From assembly GCF_001570585.1 (NCBI RefSeq), contig NZ_BBXF01000002.1:124001-188000 (forward strand): a DNA stretch of 64,000 nt. Direction: 5' to 3'. This stretch comes from Herbidospora daliensis (GTDB lineage Bacteria > Actinomycetota > Actinomycetes > Streptosporangiales > Streptosporangiaceae). The position numbers were made by a program, and so were the translations under genes. Below the pieces are notes generated by a model that worked only from the letters and a program-made list of their open reading frames with translations, did no database searches and had not been told where the DNA came from. Shown piece after piece: positions 27,841 to 36,508 of this stretch. How positions within the stretch are numbered: position 1 is the first letter of the stretch; every line of letters starts with the position of its first letter.

Positions 27841-29118
27841 ATGCTCAGAAGACTCCCCGCGCTCGCCGCGTCGGCGCTCCTCGCGACATCCATGGCCGCA
27901 TGTGGTTCTGCCGCCCCGGAGGAGAGCGCCCCCGGTGGCACGGCTGCTTCGGGTCCGACCACCATCACGATGTGGACCCGGGCGGCCACCCAGGCGCAGA
28001 GTGAGCGCCTGGTGGAGGCGTACAACAAGTCTCACACGAACCAGGTCAAACTCACCGTCATTCCGACGGACAACTACCAGCCGCGCATCGCCGCCGCGGC
28101 CGGGGCCAAGCAGCTGCCCGACGTGTTCGCGGCCGACGTCATCTTCGTGCCCAACTACACCTCGCAGGGCCTGTTCGCCGACGTCACCGACCGCATCGCG
28201 GCGTTGCCGTTCAAGGACGCCTTAGCCCCCTCGCACATGAAGCTCGGCACCTACGAGGGGCGTCAGTACACCCTGCCGCACACCCTCGACCTGTCGGTCT
28301 GGTTCTGGAACAAGGACCTGTACGAGAAGGCCGGGCTCGACCCCGAGAAGGGCCCGACCACCCTGAAGGAGTTCGCCGCGCAGGCCACCACCGTCCAGGA
28401 GAAGCTCGGCGCCGACGGCAAGGTGCACGGCACCTTCTTCGGCGGCAACTGCGGCGGTTGCTACGTCTTCACCTTCTGGCCCTCGGTCTGGGCGGCCGGC
28501 GGCACGGTCATGAACGCCGAGGGCACCGCGTCGACCGTGGCCTCCTCCCCCATGACCGACGTGTTCTCCATCTACCGGGGCCTGTACGACAACGGCGTCA
28601 CCGGCCCGACCACCAAGGAGGAGCAGGGCCCGACCTGGACCGGCTTCTTCCCGAAGGGCGAGATCGGCGTCATGCCGATGCCGTCCACCACGCTCGGTTC
28701 GATGCCGGCCGACATGAAGATCGGCGTCGCCCCCATCGCCGGGCCCGACGGCGGCGAGTCGACGTTCGTCGGCGGCGACTCCGTGGGCATCTCCTCGACC
28801 TCGCAGAACGTCGACGCCGCCTGGGAGTTCCTGTCCTGGACGGTCTCCGACGAGGCCCAGGTCGAGATCATGGCGAAGAACAAGGACGTGGTCGCCCGCA
28901 CCGACCTGGCCGACAACAAGTACTCGGCCGAGGACCCGCGGGTGGTGCTGATCAACTCGCTCGTCGGCAAGGGCCAGACGCCCTACGCGCTGAAGTTCGG
29001 GGAGACGTACAACGACCCGCAGGGGCCGTGGCTCAGGTTCGCCCGTGAGGCGCTGTTCGGAGACGCCTCGAAGCTGCCCGAACTCAACGAGACCCTCAAC
29101 CAGTCGCTCACCCAGTGA
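27841..29118 (+). CDS. Sugar ABC transporter substrate-binding lipoprotein
   Basis: A 425-residue family-1 extracellular solute-binding protein. The signal ends in the lipobox MAAC with Cys21. The mature part begins TTITMWTRAATQAQSERLVE and has VFAADVIFVPNYTSQGLFAD, the usual domain-1 pattern, and FFPKGEIGVMPMPSTTLG in domain 2. I chose ATG 27841, right after GAGAGGAA. It heads an operon of two permeases and GH127. The likely cargo is an arabinose- or xylose-containing oligosaccharide; this is inferred from neighbours. No ATPase is encoded here, so a shared MsiK-type ATPase is expected. Confidence 0.93.
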   Translation: MLRRLPALAASALLATSMAACGSAAPEESAPGGTAASGPTTITMWTRAATQAQSERLVEAYNKSHTNQVKLTVIPTDNYQPRIAAAAGAKQLPDVFAADVIFVPNYTSQGLFADVTDRIAALPFKDALAPSHMKLGTYEGRQYTLPHTLDLSVWFWNKDLYEKAGLDPEKGPTTLKEFAAQATTVQEKLGADGKVHGTFFGGNCGGCYVFTFWPSVWAAGGTVMNAEGTASTVASSPMTDVFSIYRGLYDNGVTGPTTKEEQGPTWTGFFPKGEIGVMPMPSTTLGSMPADMKIGVAPIAGPDGGESTFVGGDSVGISSTSQNVDAAWEFLSWTVSDEAQVEIMAKNKDVVARTDLADNKYSAEDPRVVLINSLVGKGQTPYALKFGETYNDPQGPWLRFAREALFGDASKLPELNETLNQSLTQ

Positions 29119-29990
29119 ACGACGTCCTGACGAGGCCCACCCGGTTCCGGCGCAGCCGTGCGCTGGCCGGGTGGGCGTACGCCGCTCCCACGGCGATCAT
29201 CGTGGCGGTGTTGTTCATCGCGCCGCTGGTGCTCGTCGTGGTCATGTCGCTGCACAAGTGGCCGCTGCTGGGCCCGGCCAGGCCCAACGCGCCGGCCAAC
29301 TACACGAAGATCCCCGACGACCCGCTGTTCCTCGACTCGGTGCTGTTCACCCTGAAGTACACGGTGATCATCACGATCCTGCTCTCGGCGGTGGCGCTGG
29401 GCCTGGCGCTGCTGGTGCAGGATCGCCGACCGGGGGTCGGCTTCTTCCGTACCGCGTTCTTCCTGCCCGGAGCGGTCGGGTTCGCCGCGGCGGCGCTGCT
29501 GTTCTACGGCCTGCTGAACAACGACTTCGGCCCGTTCGGCTTCCTCGGCGTCAACTGGATCGGCTCCCCGAACATGGCGCTGACCTCGACGATCCTGCTG
29601 GTGTTGTGGAGGTTCGCGGGGTTCAACATGCTGATCCTGCTGACCGGTCTCCAGGCGATCCCGATCGAGGTGTACGAAGCGGCTCGCGCCGACGGCGCCA
29701 ACCGCTGGCAGATCTTCACCCGGATCACCCTGCCGCTGCTGCGGCCGACGCTGGCGCTGATGCTGATCCTGTCGATCACGGGGTCGCTGCTGGCCTTCGA
29801 CCAGTTCTTCATCTTCACCAACGGCGGGCCCGACAACAGCACGGTGTCGATGGTGATGGTCGTCTACCGCAACGCGTTCTTCCGCTTCGACCTGGGCGGC
29901 GCGGCGGCGTTGTCGGTGGTGCTGCTGGTCGTGCTGGTCGCCCTGAACGCCGTCCAGATGCGCATCCTGAGGGGGGCGACGACCAAGTGA
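29115..29990 (+). CDS. Sugar ABC transporter permease, MalF type
   Basis: A 291-residue inner-membrane permease with six predicted helices (first: APTAIIVAVLFIAPLVLVVV). The EAA loop that docks the ATPase is YEAARADGANRWQIFTRITL. GTG 29115 overlaps the binding-protein stop by 4 nt and its own stop overlaps the next permease by 4 nt. Confidence 0.95.
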   Translation: MNDVLTRPTRFRRSRALAGWAYAAPTAIIVAVLFIAPLVLVVVMSLHKWPLLGPARPNAPANYTKIPDDPLFLDSVLFTLKYTVIITILLSAVALGLALLVQDRRPGVGFFRTAFFLPGAVGFAAAALLFYGLLNNDFGPFGFLGVNWIGSPNMALTSTILLVLWRFAGFNMLILLTGLQAIPIEVYEAARADGANRWQIFTRITLPLLRPTLALMLILSITGSLLAFDQFFIFTNGGPDNSTVSMVMVVYRNAFFRFDLGGAAALSVVLLVVLVALNAVQMRILRGATTK

Positions 29991-30766
29991 GGTACTACTC
30001 TCCCCGGCTCGCGCTGGCCGTCATCTTCCTGTTCCCGCTCATCTGGAGCGGCTGGGCGTCGGTGCAGGGGCCCGAGGGCTTCACCCTGACCCACTACCGG
30101 AGCATCATCGGCTTCGGCGAGGGGCTGGCGACCTACGTCGGCAACAGCCTGGCGCTGTCGGGCCTGACCGTCGTCGGCACGCTGGTCGTCGCCACCCTGG
30201 GCGGCTACGCGTTCGCGCGGTTCCAGTTCCCCGGCAAGAACCTGCTGTTCCTGACCGCGCTGGCGATCCTCATGGTGCCCTACGCGACCATCCTGATCCC
30301 GCTCTACGTGCTGCTCGACTACGTCGGGCTGCAGAACTCGCTGCTCGGGCTGAGCCTGGTGTTCGTCATGTTCCAGCTGCCGTTCGCGCTGTACATGATG
30401 CGCAACTCGTTCGAGGCGATCCCGCGCGAGATCGAGGAGTCGGCGCTCGTCGACGGCGCGGGGTCGCTGAAGGTGCTGCTGACGGTGCTGCTGCCCGCCG
30501 TCAGGCCGGGCCTGGTGACCGTCGGGCTGTTCGCGTTCCTGGCGTCGTGGAACGACTTCTTCGCGCCGTTGATCCTGCTCAGCGACGGGGCGAGCTTCCC
30601 GCTGCCGGTGGCCGTGGTGAGCATGACGCAGCGCACCTTCGGCGCGATCGACTACGGCGTGCTCCAGGCGGGCGTCATGGTCATGGCCGTTCCGTGCCTG
30701 GTCCTGTTCCTCGTTCTCCAGCGCCACTACGTGCGCGGATTCATGTCGGGAGCTCTGCGTGGATAG
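29987..30766 (+). CDS. Sugar ABC transporter permease, MalG type
   Basis: A 259-residue permease. The EAA loop is EESALVDGAGSLKVLLTVLL. The N-terminus (VRYYSPRLALAVIFLFPLIW) starts almost at the first helix, making it about 15-20 residues shorter than usual. GTG 29987 overlaps the previous stop (GTGA). Helices and the C-terminal LVLQRHYVRGFMSGALRG, the standard MalG ending, are intact. It overlaps GH127 by 8 nt. Confidence 0.93.
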   Translation: MRYYSPRLALAVIFLFPLIWSGWASVQGPEGFTLTHYRSIIGFGEGLATYVGNSLALSGLTVVGTLVVATLGGYAFARFQFPGKNLLFLTALAILMVPYATILIPLYVLLDYVGLQNSLLGLSLVFVMFQLPFALYMMRNSFEAIPREIEESALVDGAGSLKVLLTVLLPAVRPGLVTVGLFAFLASWNDFFAPLILLSDGASFPLPVAVVSMTQRTFGAIDYGVLQAGVMVMAVPCLVLFLVLQRHYVRGFMSGALRG

Positions 30767-32495
30767 TCCTGTCGTTCCGTCGGGCGGCGTGCTGACGCCT
30801 CTGGGGGTCTCTTCGGTACGTCTGAATCCCGGCTTCTGGGGTTCGCTGCCCACCGAGACGATCATCGACCACTGTTACGAATGGATCGGCCGGGTCGGCT
30901 GGGTCGCCAACTTCACCGGCGTCGCGCGCCGGGGCCGGGAGTTCAGCGACTCCGAGGTCTACAAGCTGATGGAGGGCATGGCCTGGACCAAGGACCCCCG
31001 CCTCGACGAACTGACCACGGTGATCGCCGGCGCCCAGCAGCCCGACGGCTACCTGAACACGAAGTGGGGCCACGCCCGCTACAGCGACCTCGAGTGGGGC
31101 CACGAGCTCTACTGCTACGGCCACCTCATCCAGGCGGGGGTGGCCCAGGCGCGGGCGTCCGGCGGCGGCGAGCTCTTCGAGCTGGCGAAACGCGCCGCCG
31201 ACCACGTCTGCGACGTGTTCTTGACCAGCCGGGCGGTCTGCGGGCACCCCGAGGTCGAGATGGCCCTGATCGAGCTCTACCGGGTCACCCGGGCCGAGCG
31301 CTACCTGGAGATGGCCCGCCGGTTCGTCGACCGCCGGGGCACCCCGGCGCTGGCCGACATCGAACTGGGGCGGGAGTACTTCCAGGACGACGTACCGATC
31401 AGGAAGGCCGAGGTGTTCCGCGGCCACGCCGTCAGGGCCCTCTACCTGGCCGCGGCGGTGGTCGACCTGGCCGTCGAGACCAACGACCGCGACCTGCTCG
31501 ACCTGGTCGAACGCCAGTGGGAGCGGACCGTCGCCCGCCGCACCCACCTCACCGGCGGCATGGGGTCGCGGCACAACGGCGAGGCGTTCGGCGAGGACTG
31601 GGAGCTGCCGCCCGACCGCGCCTACAACGAGACGTGCGCCGGAGTGGCCTCGTTCATGTTGTCGCACCGCCTGCTGCTGGCGACCGGCAACCGCCGCTAC
31701 GCCGACCAGGCCGAACGCACCTTCTACAACGTCATCGCCGCCGGGCCCGCGCTCGACGGCCGGTCGTTCTTCTACACCAACCCCCTGCAGGTCAGAGTCG
31801 CCGGAGAGGCCACATCGGGAGTCAGCCCGCGCGCGGACGGCGGACTGCGGGCCTCCTGGCGAGCGGTGTCCTGCTGCCCCACCAACCTGGCGCGCACCTT
31901 CGCCGCCCTGCCCGCCTACGTCGCGACCGGCACCGACGCCGGCGTGCAGATCCACCACCTGACCCCGGCCCGCGTCGAGCACGACGGATTCGTGGTCGAG
32001 GTGGACACCGAGATGCCGTGGCAGGGCGCCGCGACGATGCGCGTGCTCCAGGCCCCCGACCGGCTGAAGGTGCTGTCGTTGCGGCTGCCGATCTGGGCGG
32101 GCGGCGGCACGGCCGAGTGGTCGCGGGTCTGGGCGCCCGGCGAGGAGGTATCGGTCGACCTGCGGATGACCCCGCGCTGGGTCGAACCCGACCCCCGGAT
32201 CGACGCGCTGCGCGGCTGCGTCGCGATCGAGCGCGGCCCGCTCGTCTACTGCGCCGAGTCCCCCGGCGACGAGCCGCCGCTGACCCGGATCACGGTCGAC
32301 ACTTCACACGCCCCCGAGGTCGTCGACGAGGAGATCGAGGTGGACGCCCACCTGACCGCGGCCGAAGACCGGCCCTGGCCGTACGGGCCGCGGGCCAAGA
32401 CCGAGACCGAACCGGTCAGGCTGCGGCTGCGCCCCTACTACCAGTGGGGCAACCACGGCCCCGCGACGATGCGGGTGTGGTTGCCCCGGAGGTGA
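30759..32495 (+). CDS. Beta-L-arabinofuranosidase, GH127 (DUF1680)
   Basis: A 578-residue (alpha/alpha)6-barrel enzyme without signal peptide, so cytoplasmic. It begins with SVRLNPGFWGSLPTETIIDH and HLTGGMGSRHNGEAFGEDWE. The zinc-thiolate active site known from bifidobacterial HypBA1 is visible: YNETCAGVASF gives the Glu and first Cys ligand, and SCCPTNLART gives the ligand Cys next to the nucleophile Cys. It would release L-arabinofuranose from the beta-linked disaccharides brought in by the ABC transporter. GTG 30759 overlaps the permease stop by 8 nt. Confidence 0.93.
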   Translation: MDSPVVPSGGVLTPLGVSSVRLNPGFWGSLPTETIIDHCYEWIGRVGWVANFTGVARRGREFSDSEVYKLMEGMAWTKDPRLDELTTVIAGAQQPDGYLNTKWGHARYSDLEWGHELYCYGHLIQAGVAQARASGGGELFELAKRAADHVCDVFLTSRAVCGHPEVEMALIELYRVTRAERYLEMARRFVDRRGTPALADIELGREYFQDDVPIRKAEVFRGHAVRALYLAAAVVDLAVETNDRDLLDLVERQWERTVARRTHLTGGMGSRHNGEAFGEDWELPPDRAYNETCAGVASFMLSHRLLLATGNRRYADQAERTFYNVIAAGPALDGRSFFYTNPLQVRVAGEATSGVSPRADGGLRASWRAVSCCPTNLARTFAALPAYVATGTDAGVQIHHLTPARVEHDGFVVEVDTEMPWQGAATMRVLQAPDRLKVLSLRLPIWAGGGTAEWSRVWAPGEEVSVDLRMTPRWVEPDPRIDALRGCVAIERGPLVYCAESPGDEPPLTRITVDTSHAPEVVDEEIEVDAHLTAAEDRPWPYGPRAKTETEPVRLRLRPYYQWGNHGPATMRVWLPRR

Positions 32496-32499
32496 CCCG

Positions 32500-33813
32500 T
32501 CAGACCCCGGCGGTCTCCCGGCGGCCGAGGTCGGCCGTCGGCACCCGGTACGTCTCCCTCGCGGTCAGCACGGAGATCGCGCTGACCGCGCAGAGGACGG
32601 CGGTGAAGATGCCCACGCCGACCCATCCCTGGAGGCCGAGCCAGCCGTCGTCGGTCATGATCCCGGCCGCCGACGCGACCGCGAAGCCGGCCACCGCGAA
32701 CCCGATCTGGGTGCCGATCGCCATGCCCGACAGGCGGACGCGGGTGGTGAACATCTCGCCGTAGAGGGCGGGCCAGATGCCGTTGGACGCCGAGTAGACG
32801 ACGCCGAAGCACACGCACCCGGCCAGGAAGATGAGGAGGTAGTTGCCCGAGTTGATCGCGGCCAGGTAGGCGAAGATCATGATCGGGCTGCCGACCGCGC
32901 CGACCAGGAACACCGGCCGGCGGCCGATGCGGTCGGACAACCGGGCCCACAACGGGATCGCGCCGAGCGCGACCACGTTGGCCAGCACGCCCACCCACAA
33001 CATGACCGCGCGGTCGAGGCCGACGGCGTCGCTGGTGGCGTAGTTGAGCGCCCACACGGTGAAGATGGTGCTGACCGTCGCGATCAGGGCGGCCCCGACG
33101 ACGCGCAGCACGTCGGCCCAGTGGGTGCGGAACAGTTCGGCCAGCGGCATGCGCGGCACCGAGCCGTCGGCCACCTGGGCCTGGAAGGCCGGGGTCTCGT
33201 CGAGGTGGCGGCGGATGAAGTAGCCGACGATCGCCACGACGACGCTGAACCAGAACGGCACCCGCCAGCCCCACGACAGCAGCTGCTCCTCGGGCAGCGC
33301 GGCGACCGGGATGAAGACCAGCGTGGCCAGGATCTGGCCGAACTGGGTGCCGTTCAGCGTGAAGCTGGTGAAGTAGCCGCGCCGGTTCTCCGGGGCGTGT
33401 TCCAGCGTCATGGAGTTGGCGCTGGCCTGCTCGCCCGCCGCCGACAGGCCCTGCAGGATGCGCAGCACGACGAGCAGCACGGGCGCGAGGCCGCCGATCT
33501 GCTCCCTGGTCGGCAGGCAGCCGATCAGGAACGTCGCCACGCCCATCAGGACCAGCGTGAAGACCATGATGCGGCGGCGGCCGAACCGGTCGCCGATGTG
33601 GCCGAGGATCAGCGCGCCCACGGGGCGGGCGGCGTAGGCGACGCCGAACGAGGCGAGCGACTGGAGGGTCGCGGTCGCGGGGTCGGAGTCGTCGAAGAAG
33701 ACCTTGGAGAAGATCAGCGCTGCGGCGCTGCCGTAGATGAAGAAGTCGTAGTACTCCAGGGCGCTGCCGATCCAGGCGGCGAGGGCGGCGCGGCGGGGGG
33801 TGGCCTGGGTCAT
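32500..33813 (-). CDS. MFS metabolite:H+ symporter, probable shikimate/dehydroshikimate transporter
   Basis: A 437-residue 12-helix transporter of the MHS family (ShiA/ProP-like). The N-terminus WIGSALEYYDFFIYGSAAAL and GHIGDRFGRRRIMVFTLVLMG are diagnostic; the second MFS signature is ARLSDRIGRRPVFLVGA. I chose ATG 33813 (TQATPRRAALAAW), 12 bp from an operator copy. It is divergent from the QsuB-like dehydratase gene and shares its operator, hence the proposed shikimate-type substrate. Confidence 0.85.
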   Translation of the reverse strand: MTQATPRRAALAAWIGSALEYYDFFIYGSAAALIFSKVFFDDSDPATATLQSLASFGVAYAARPVGALILGHIGDRFGRRRIMVFTLVLMGVATFLIGCLPTREQIGGLAPVLLVVLRILQGLSAAGEQASANSMTLEHAPENRRGYFTSFTLNGTQFGQILATLVFIPVAALPEEQLLSWGWRVPFWFSVVVAIVGYFIRRHLDETPAFQAQVADGSVPRMPLAELFRTHWADVLRVVGAALIATVSTIFTVWALNYATSDAVGLDRAVMLWVGVLANVVALGAIPLWARLSDRIGRRPVFLVGAVGSPIMIFAYLAAINSGNYLLIFLAGCVCFGVVYSASNGIWPALYGEMFTTRVRLSGMAIGTQIGFAVAGFAVASAAGIMTDDGWLGLQGWVGVGIFTAVLCAVSAISVLTARETYRVPTADLGRRETAGV

Positions 33814-33824
33814 GAAGCTTGTCC

Positions 33825-33841
33825 TAACTGGATAGTTCATA
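33825..33841. promoter_or_regulatory. TetR operator copy 1 (transporter promoter)
   Basis: TAACTGGATAGTTCATA fits the consensus TAACTNNNTAGTTCNTA seen three times in this cluster, 12 bp upstream of the transporter start. AACT/AGTT arms give dyad symmetry. Confidence 0.6.
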
Positions 33842-33898
33842 ACGTGTGGCCGCAATGCTGCGTTCACGCCTTCAGCGTGTCAAGATGATGGAGTCAAA

Positions 33899-33918
33899 TA
33901 ACTCACTAGTTCGTACAT
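33899..33918. promoter_or_regulatory. TetR operator copy 2 (dehydratase promoter)
   Basis: TAACTCACTAGTTCGTACAT lies 15 bp before the dehydratase start and is identical over 20 bp to copy 3 at 36477. Confidence 0.75.
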
Positions 33919-33933
33919 TAGTGGTGAGGCCCT

Positions 33934-35793
33934 GTGCGGAAGTCGATCGCGACCGTCTCCGTGAGCGGGACGCTGCCGGAGAAACTACGCGCCGTCGCGG
34001 CGGCCGGGTTCGACGGCTTCGAGCTGTTCGAGCACGACCTGGTGGCCTGCCCCCTCTCCCCCTCGGACATCCGCCTCATGGCCGCCGACCTGGGCTTACG
34101 CGTCGAGCTCTACCAGCCGTTCCGCGACGTGGAGGCGCTGCCGCCTGAGCGCTTCGCCGACGCCCTGCGGCGGGCCGACCACAAGTTCCGGCTGATGACC
34201 CGGCTCGGCGCCGACCTCCTGCTGGTCTGCTCGAACGTGTCACCCCAGGCCATCGACGACGACGCCCTGGCGGCCGAACAACTGCACACGCTGGCCGACC
34301 GGGCCGCCGCACACGGCGTGAGGATCGCCTACGAGGCACTGGCCTGGGGCCGGCACGTGGACGACTACCTGCGGTCGTGGCGCATCGTCCGGATGGCGGG
34401 CCACCCGGCGCTCGGGGTGTGCCTCGACAGCTTCCACATCCTGTCGAAGGGCACCGACCCGGTCGGCATCGAAGCCATCCCCGGCAACAAGATCTTCTTC
34501 ATCCAGCTGGCGGACGCGCCCAGACTGACCATGGACACCCTCCAGTGGTCCCGCCACTACCGCTGCTTCCCCGGTCAGGGCGACTTCGACCTAACGGGCT
34601 TCACCCACCACGTCATGGCGGCTGGCTACCGGGGACCGCTGTCGTTGGAGGTCTTCAACGACGTCTTCCGCCGCTCGGACCCGACGCGAACGGCCACCGA
34701 CGCGATGTTGTCCCTGCGGTTTTTGGAACACGGCGTCCTGGCGGACGGCGGCATGTTGGGCGGCGGCATTTTGGGCGGTGACCCGGCCGACGGTGACCCG
34801 GCCGATGCCGATCTTCGCGGCCGCAATCTGGGTGGCCGCAGGCTAGGTGACGGCGATCTGAGTGGCAGCGATGTTGGTGGCGGAAACCGGGGTGGCGGAA
34901 ACCGGGATCGCGGCAAGCTGCGTGACGGCGACCTGCGTGCTGGCGAGCCGGGTGCCGGCGACCTGGGTGGCGGTGGCATTCGCAGCCGTGGCCGGGGTGG
35001 CGATCTTGGTGGTGGTGCTCCGCCTGACCTTACGGATTTCGCCTATGTCGAGCTTGCCGCCGGCCCCGATGGCGATCGGTTGCGCCGGTTGGTCGAGGTG
35101 CTCGGCTTCGATCGGGTTCGGCTCGTGGAGGGCGGTGAGGCGGCGGAGTTACGGGCGATCGGTATCGGCACGCCCGATCCGGCGGCGGCCGACGCCCACG
35201 TGGCGGCCCTGTCGGCTCCGGCCCACGCGCCCGACGGTACGCGTGTCGTCTTCTGTGCGCCCACGCCGGGAGAGTCGGTCATCGACCACGTGGCGTTGAC
35301 CGCGCCCTTCGCCGAGGCGTCGCTCTGGTGCCGGTGCGTGCTGGGGCTGCGTCCACACGAGAGCCTGGAACTGCCCGACCCCTACGGGCTGGTCCGCAGC
35401 CGGGCCATGACCAGCACCAACGGCAAGGTGATGCTGGCCCTCAACATGGCCGACACCACCTCGAACGTCCCGTGGCAGCACGTCGCCGTCGCCTGTGACG
35501 ACGTCGTCGGTATGGCGCGGCGGCTCACCGCAGCTGGGGAGCCGCCGTTGCGCATTCCGGCCAACTACTACGACGACCTCGACGCCCGCTTCCCCGGCGC
35601 GCCCGACCTGCGCGGCACCGACGTCCTGTACGACCGCGCGGGCGACGGCGAGTTCCTGCACCTCTACACCGCCACGATCGGCCGGGTCTTCTTCGAAGTC
35701 GTGCAGCGCATCGGCGGATATTCCGGTTATGGCGCCGCGAACACGCCTGTCAGGCTGGCGGCGCAGCACGGCCATAAAATGAGGCGCGAGTAG
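33934..35793 (+). CDS. 3-Dehydroshikimate dehydratase, QsuB-like two-domain protein with repeat insert
   Basis: A 619-residue enzyme converting 3-dehydroshikimate to protocatechuate. Residues 1-265 form a sugar-isomerase-like TIM barrel: VRKSIATVSVSGTLPEKLRA, YEALAWGRHVDDYLRSW, CLDSFHILSKGTDP, FFIQLADAP and LSLEVFNDVFR supply the metal-binding acids. Residues about 365-619 are a 4-hydroxyphenylpyruvate-dioxygenase-like VOC domain with the 2-His-1-Glu set visible in IDHVALTAP, WQHVAVACDD and FFEVVQRIGG. Between them, residues about 270-354 are 5-residue repeats encoded by a 15-bp tandem array. This two-domain plan is that of Corynebacterium QsuB, except for the insert. GTG start; an operator copy lies 15 bp upstream. 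Confidence 0.85.
   Translation: MRKSIATVSVSGTLPEKLRAVAAAGFDGFELFEHDLVACPLSPSDIRLMAADLGLRVELYQPFRDVEALPPERFADALRRADHKFRLMTRLGADLLLVCSNVSPQAIDDDALAAEQLHTLADRAAAHGVRIAYEALAWGRHVDDYLRSWRIVRMAGHPALGVCLDSFHILSKGTDPVGIEAIPGNKIFFIQLADAPRLTMDTLQWSRHYRCFPGQGDFDLTGFTHHVMAAGYRGPLSLEVFNDVFRRSDPTRTATDAMLSLRFLEHGVLADGGMLGGGILGGDPADGDPADADLRGRNLGGRRLGDGDLSGSDVGGGNRGGGNRDRGKLRDGDLRAGEPGAGDLGGGGIRSRGRGGDLGGGAPPDLTDFAYVELAAGPDGDRLRRLVEVLGFDRVRLVEGGEAAELRAIGIGTPDPAAADAHVAALSAPAHAPDGTRVVFCAPTPGESVIDHVALTAPFAEASLWCRCVLGLRPHESLELPDPYGLVRSRAMTSTNGKVMLALNMADTTSNVPWQHVAVACDDVVGMARRLTAAGEPPLRIPANYYDDLDARFPGAPDLRGTDVLYDRAGDGEFLHLYTATIGRVFFEVVQRIGGYSGYGAANTPVRLAAQHGHKMRRE
34741..34995 (+). repeat. 15-bp tandem repeat inside the dehydratase gene
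   Basis: About 17 consecutive 15-bp units, in frame, with a consensus near GGTGNCGGCGANCTG; two neighbouring units (34876-34905) are identical. They encode 5-residue units such as ADADL, RGRNL, GDGDL, SGSDV, GGGNR, RDGDL and GAGDL, with an aliphatic residue usually last and Asp or Asn before it, similar to degenerate pentapeptide repeats. Confidence 0.85.
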
Positions 35794-35817
35794 ATCCCGT
35801 CCACCTCATGGAGCCGA

Positions 35818-36459
35818 ATGTCCACCCCCGGGGACCGCCAGCGCGACGCCGACCGCACGCGCGCCGAGATCCTCGACGTGGCGATGGCCGAGTTCGCCCG
35901 CAGCGGCTACGCCGGCGCCCGGGTCGACGAGATCGCCGACCTGACCAGCACCACGAAGCGCATGATCTACTACTACTTCGGCGGCAAGGAACAGCTCTAC
36001 ATCGCCGCGCTGGAGAAGGCGTATGCCGAGGTCAGAGCGGTCGAGAAGACGGTCGACGTCGACCACCTCGACCCCGTCGAGGCGATCCGCACCCTCGCCC
36101 AGCTCACCTTCGACCACCACGACGCCCACCGCGACTTCATCGCGCTGGTGGCGATCGAGAACGTCCACCGGGCCGAGCACATCCGCAAGTCCGAGGTGCT
36201 GGCCAACCTGGGCGCGCCGGTGCTCGACCTGATCTCGCGCATCCTCGAGGCGGGCCACGCCACGGGCGACTTCACGACCGAGGCCGACGCGATCGACGTC
36301 CACATGATGATCAGTTCGTTCTGCTTCTTCCGGGTCGCCAACCAGCACACCTTCGGCGCCCTCTTCGGCCGCGACATGACCGCCCCGGAACACCGCGAGC
36401 GCCTGCGGACCATGGTCGGCGAGATGGTCGTGGCCTATCTCAAGGGTGCCGGGAGGTGA
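35818..36459 (+). CDS. TetR-family transcriptional regulator
   Basis: A 213-residue regulator with the N-terminal HTH RAEILDVAMAEFARSGYAGA, then VDEIADLTSTTKRMIYYYFG and GKEQLYIAALE. It lies between the dehydratase and shikimate dehydrogenase genes, whose promoters (with that of the transporter) carry three copies of one dyad; it is the obvious candidate to bind them. Shikimate, quinate or dehydroshikimate may be the effector. Confidence 0.92.
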   Translation: MSTPGDRQRDADRTRAEILDVAMAEFARSGYAGARVDEIADLTSTTKRMIYYYFGGKEQLYIAALEKAYAEVRAVEKTVDVDHLDPVEAIRTLAQLTFDHHDAHRDFIALVAIENVHRAEHIRKSEVLANLGAPVLDLISRILEAGHATGDFTTEADAIDVHMMISSFCFFRVANQHTFGALFGRDMTAPEHRERLRTMVGEMVVAYLKGAGR

Positions 36460-36476
36460 CGAAGTGGGTTATAAGT

Positions 36477-36496
36477 TAACTCACTAGTTCGTACAT
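36477..36496. promoter_or_regulatory. TetR operator copy 3 (shikimate dehydrogenase promoter)
   Basis: TAACTCACTAGTTCGTACAT, identical to copy 2, ends 12 bp before ATG 36509 and abuts the AGGAGG ribosome-binding site. Confidence 0.75.
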
Positions 36497-36508
36497 AGGA
36501 GGACCGCC

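Noticed and set aside
34741-34995. CRISPR array
   Set aside because: The units are 15 bp, contiguous, without spacers and in frame with a protein, so this is a coding minisatellite.
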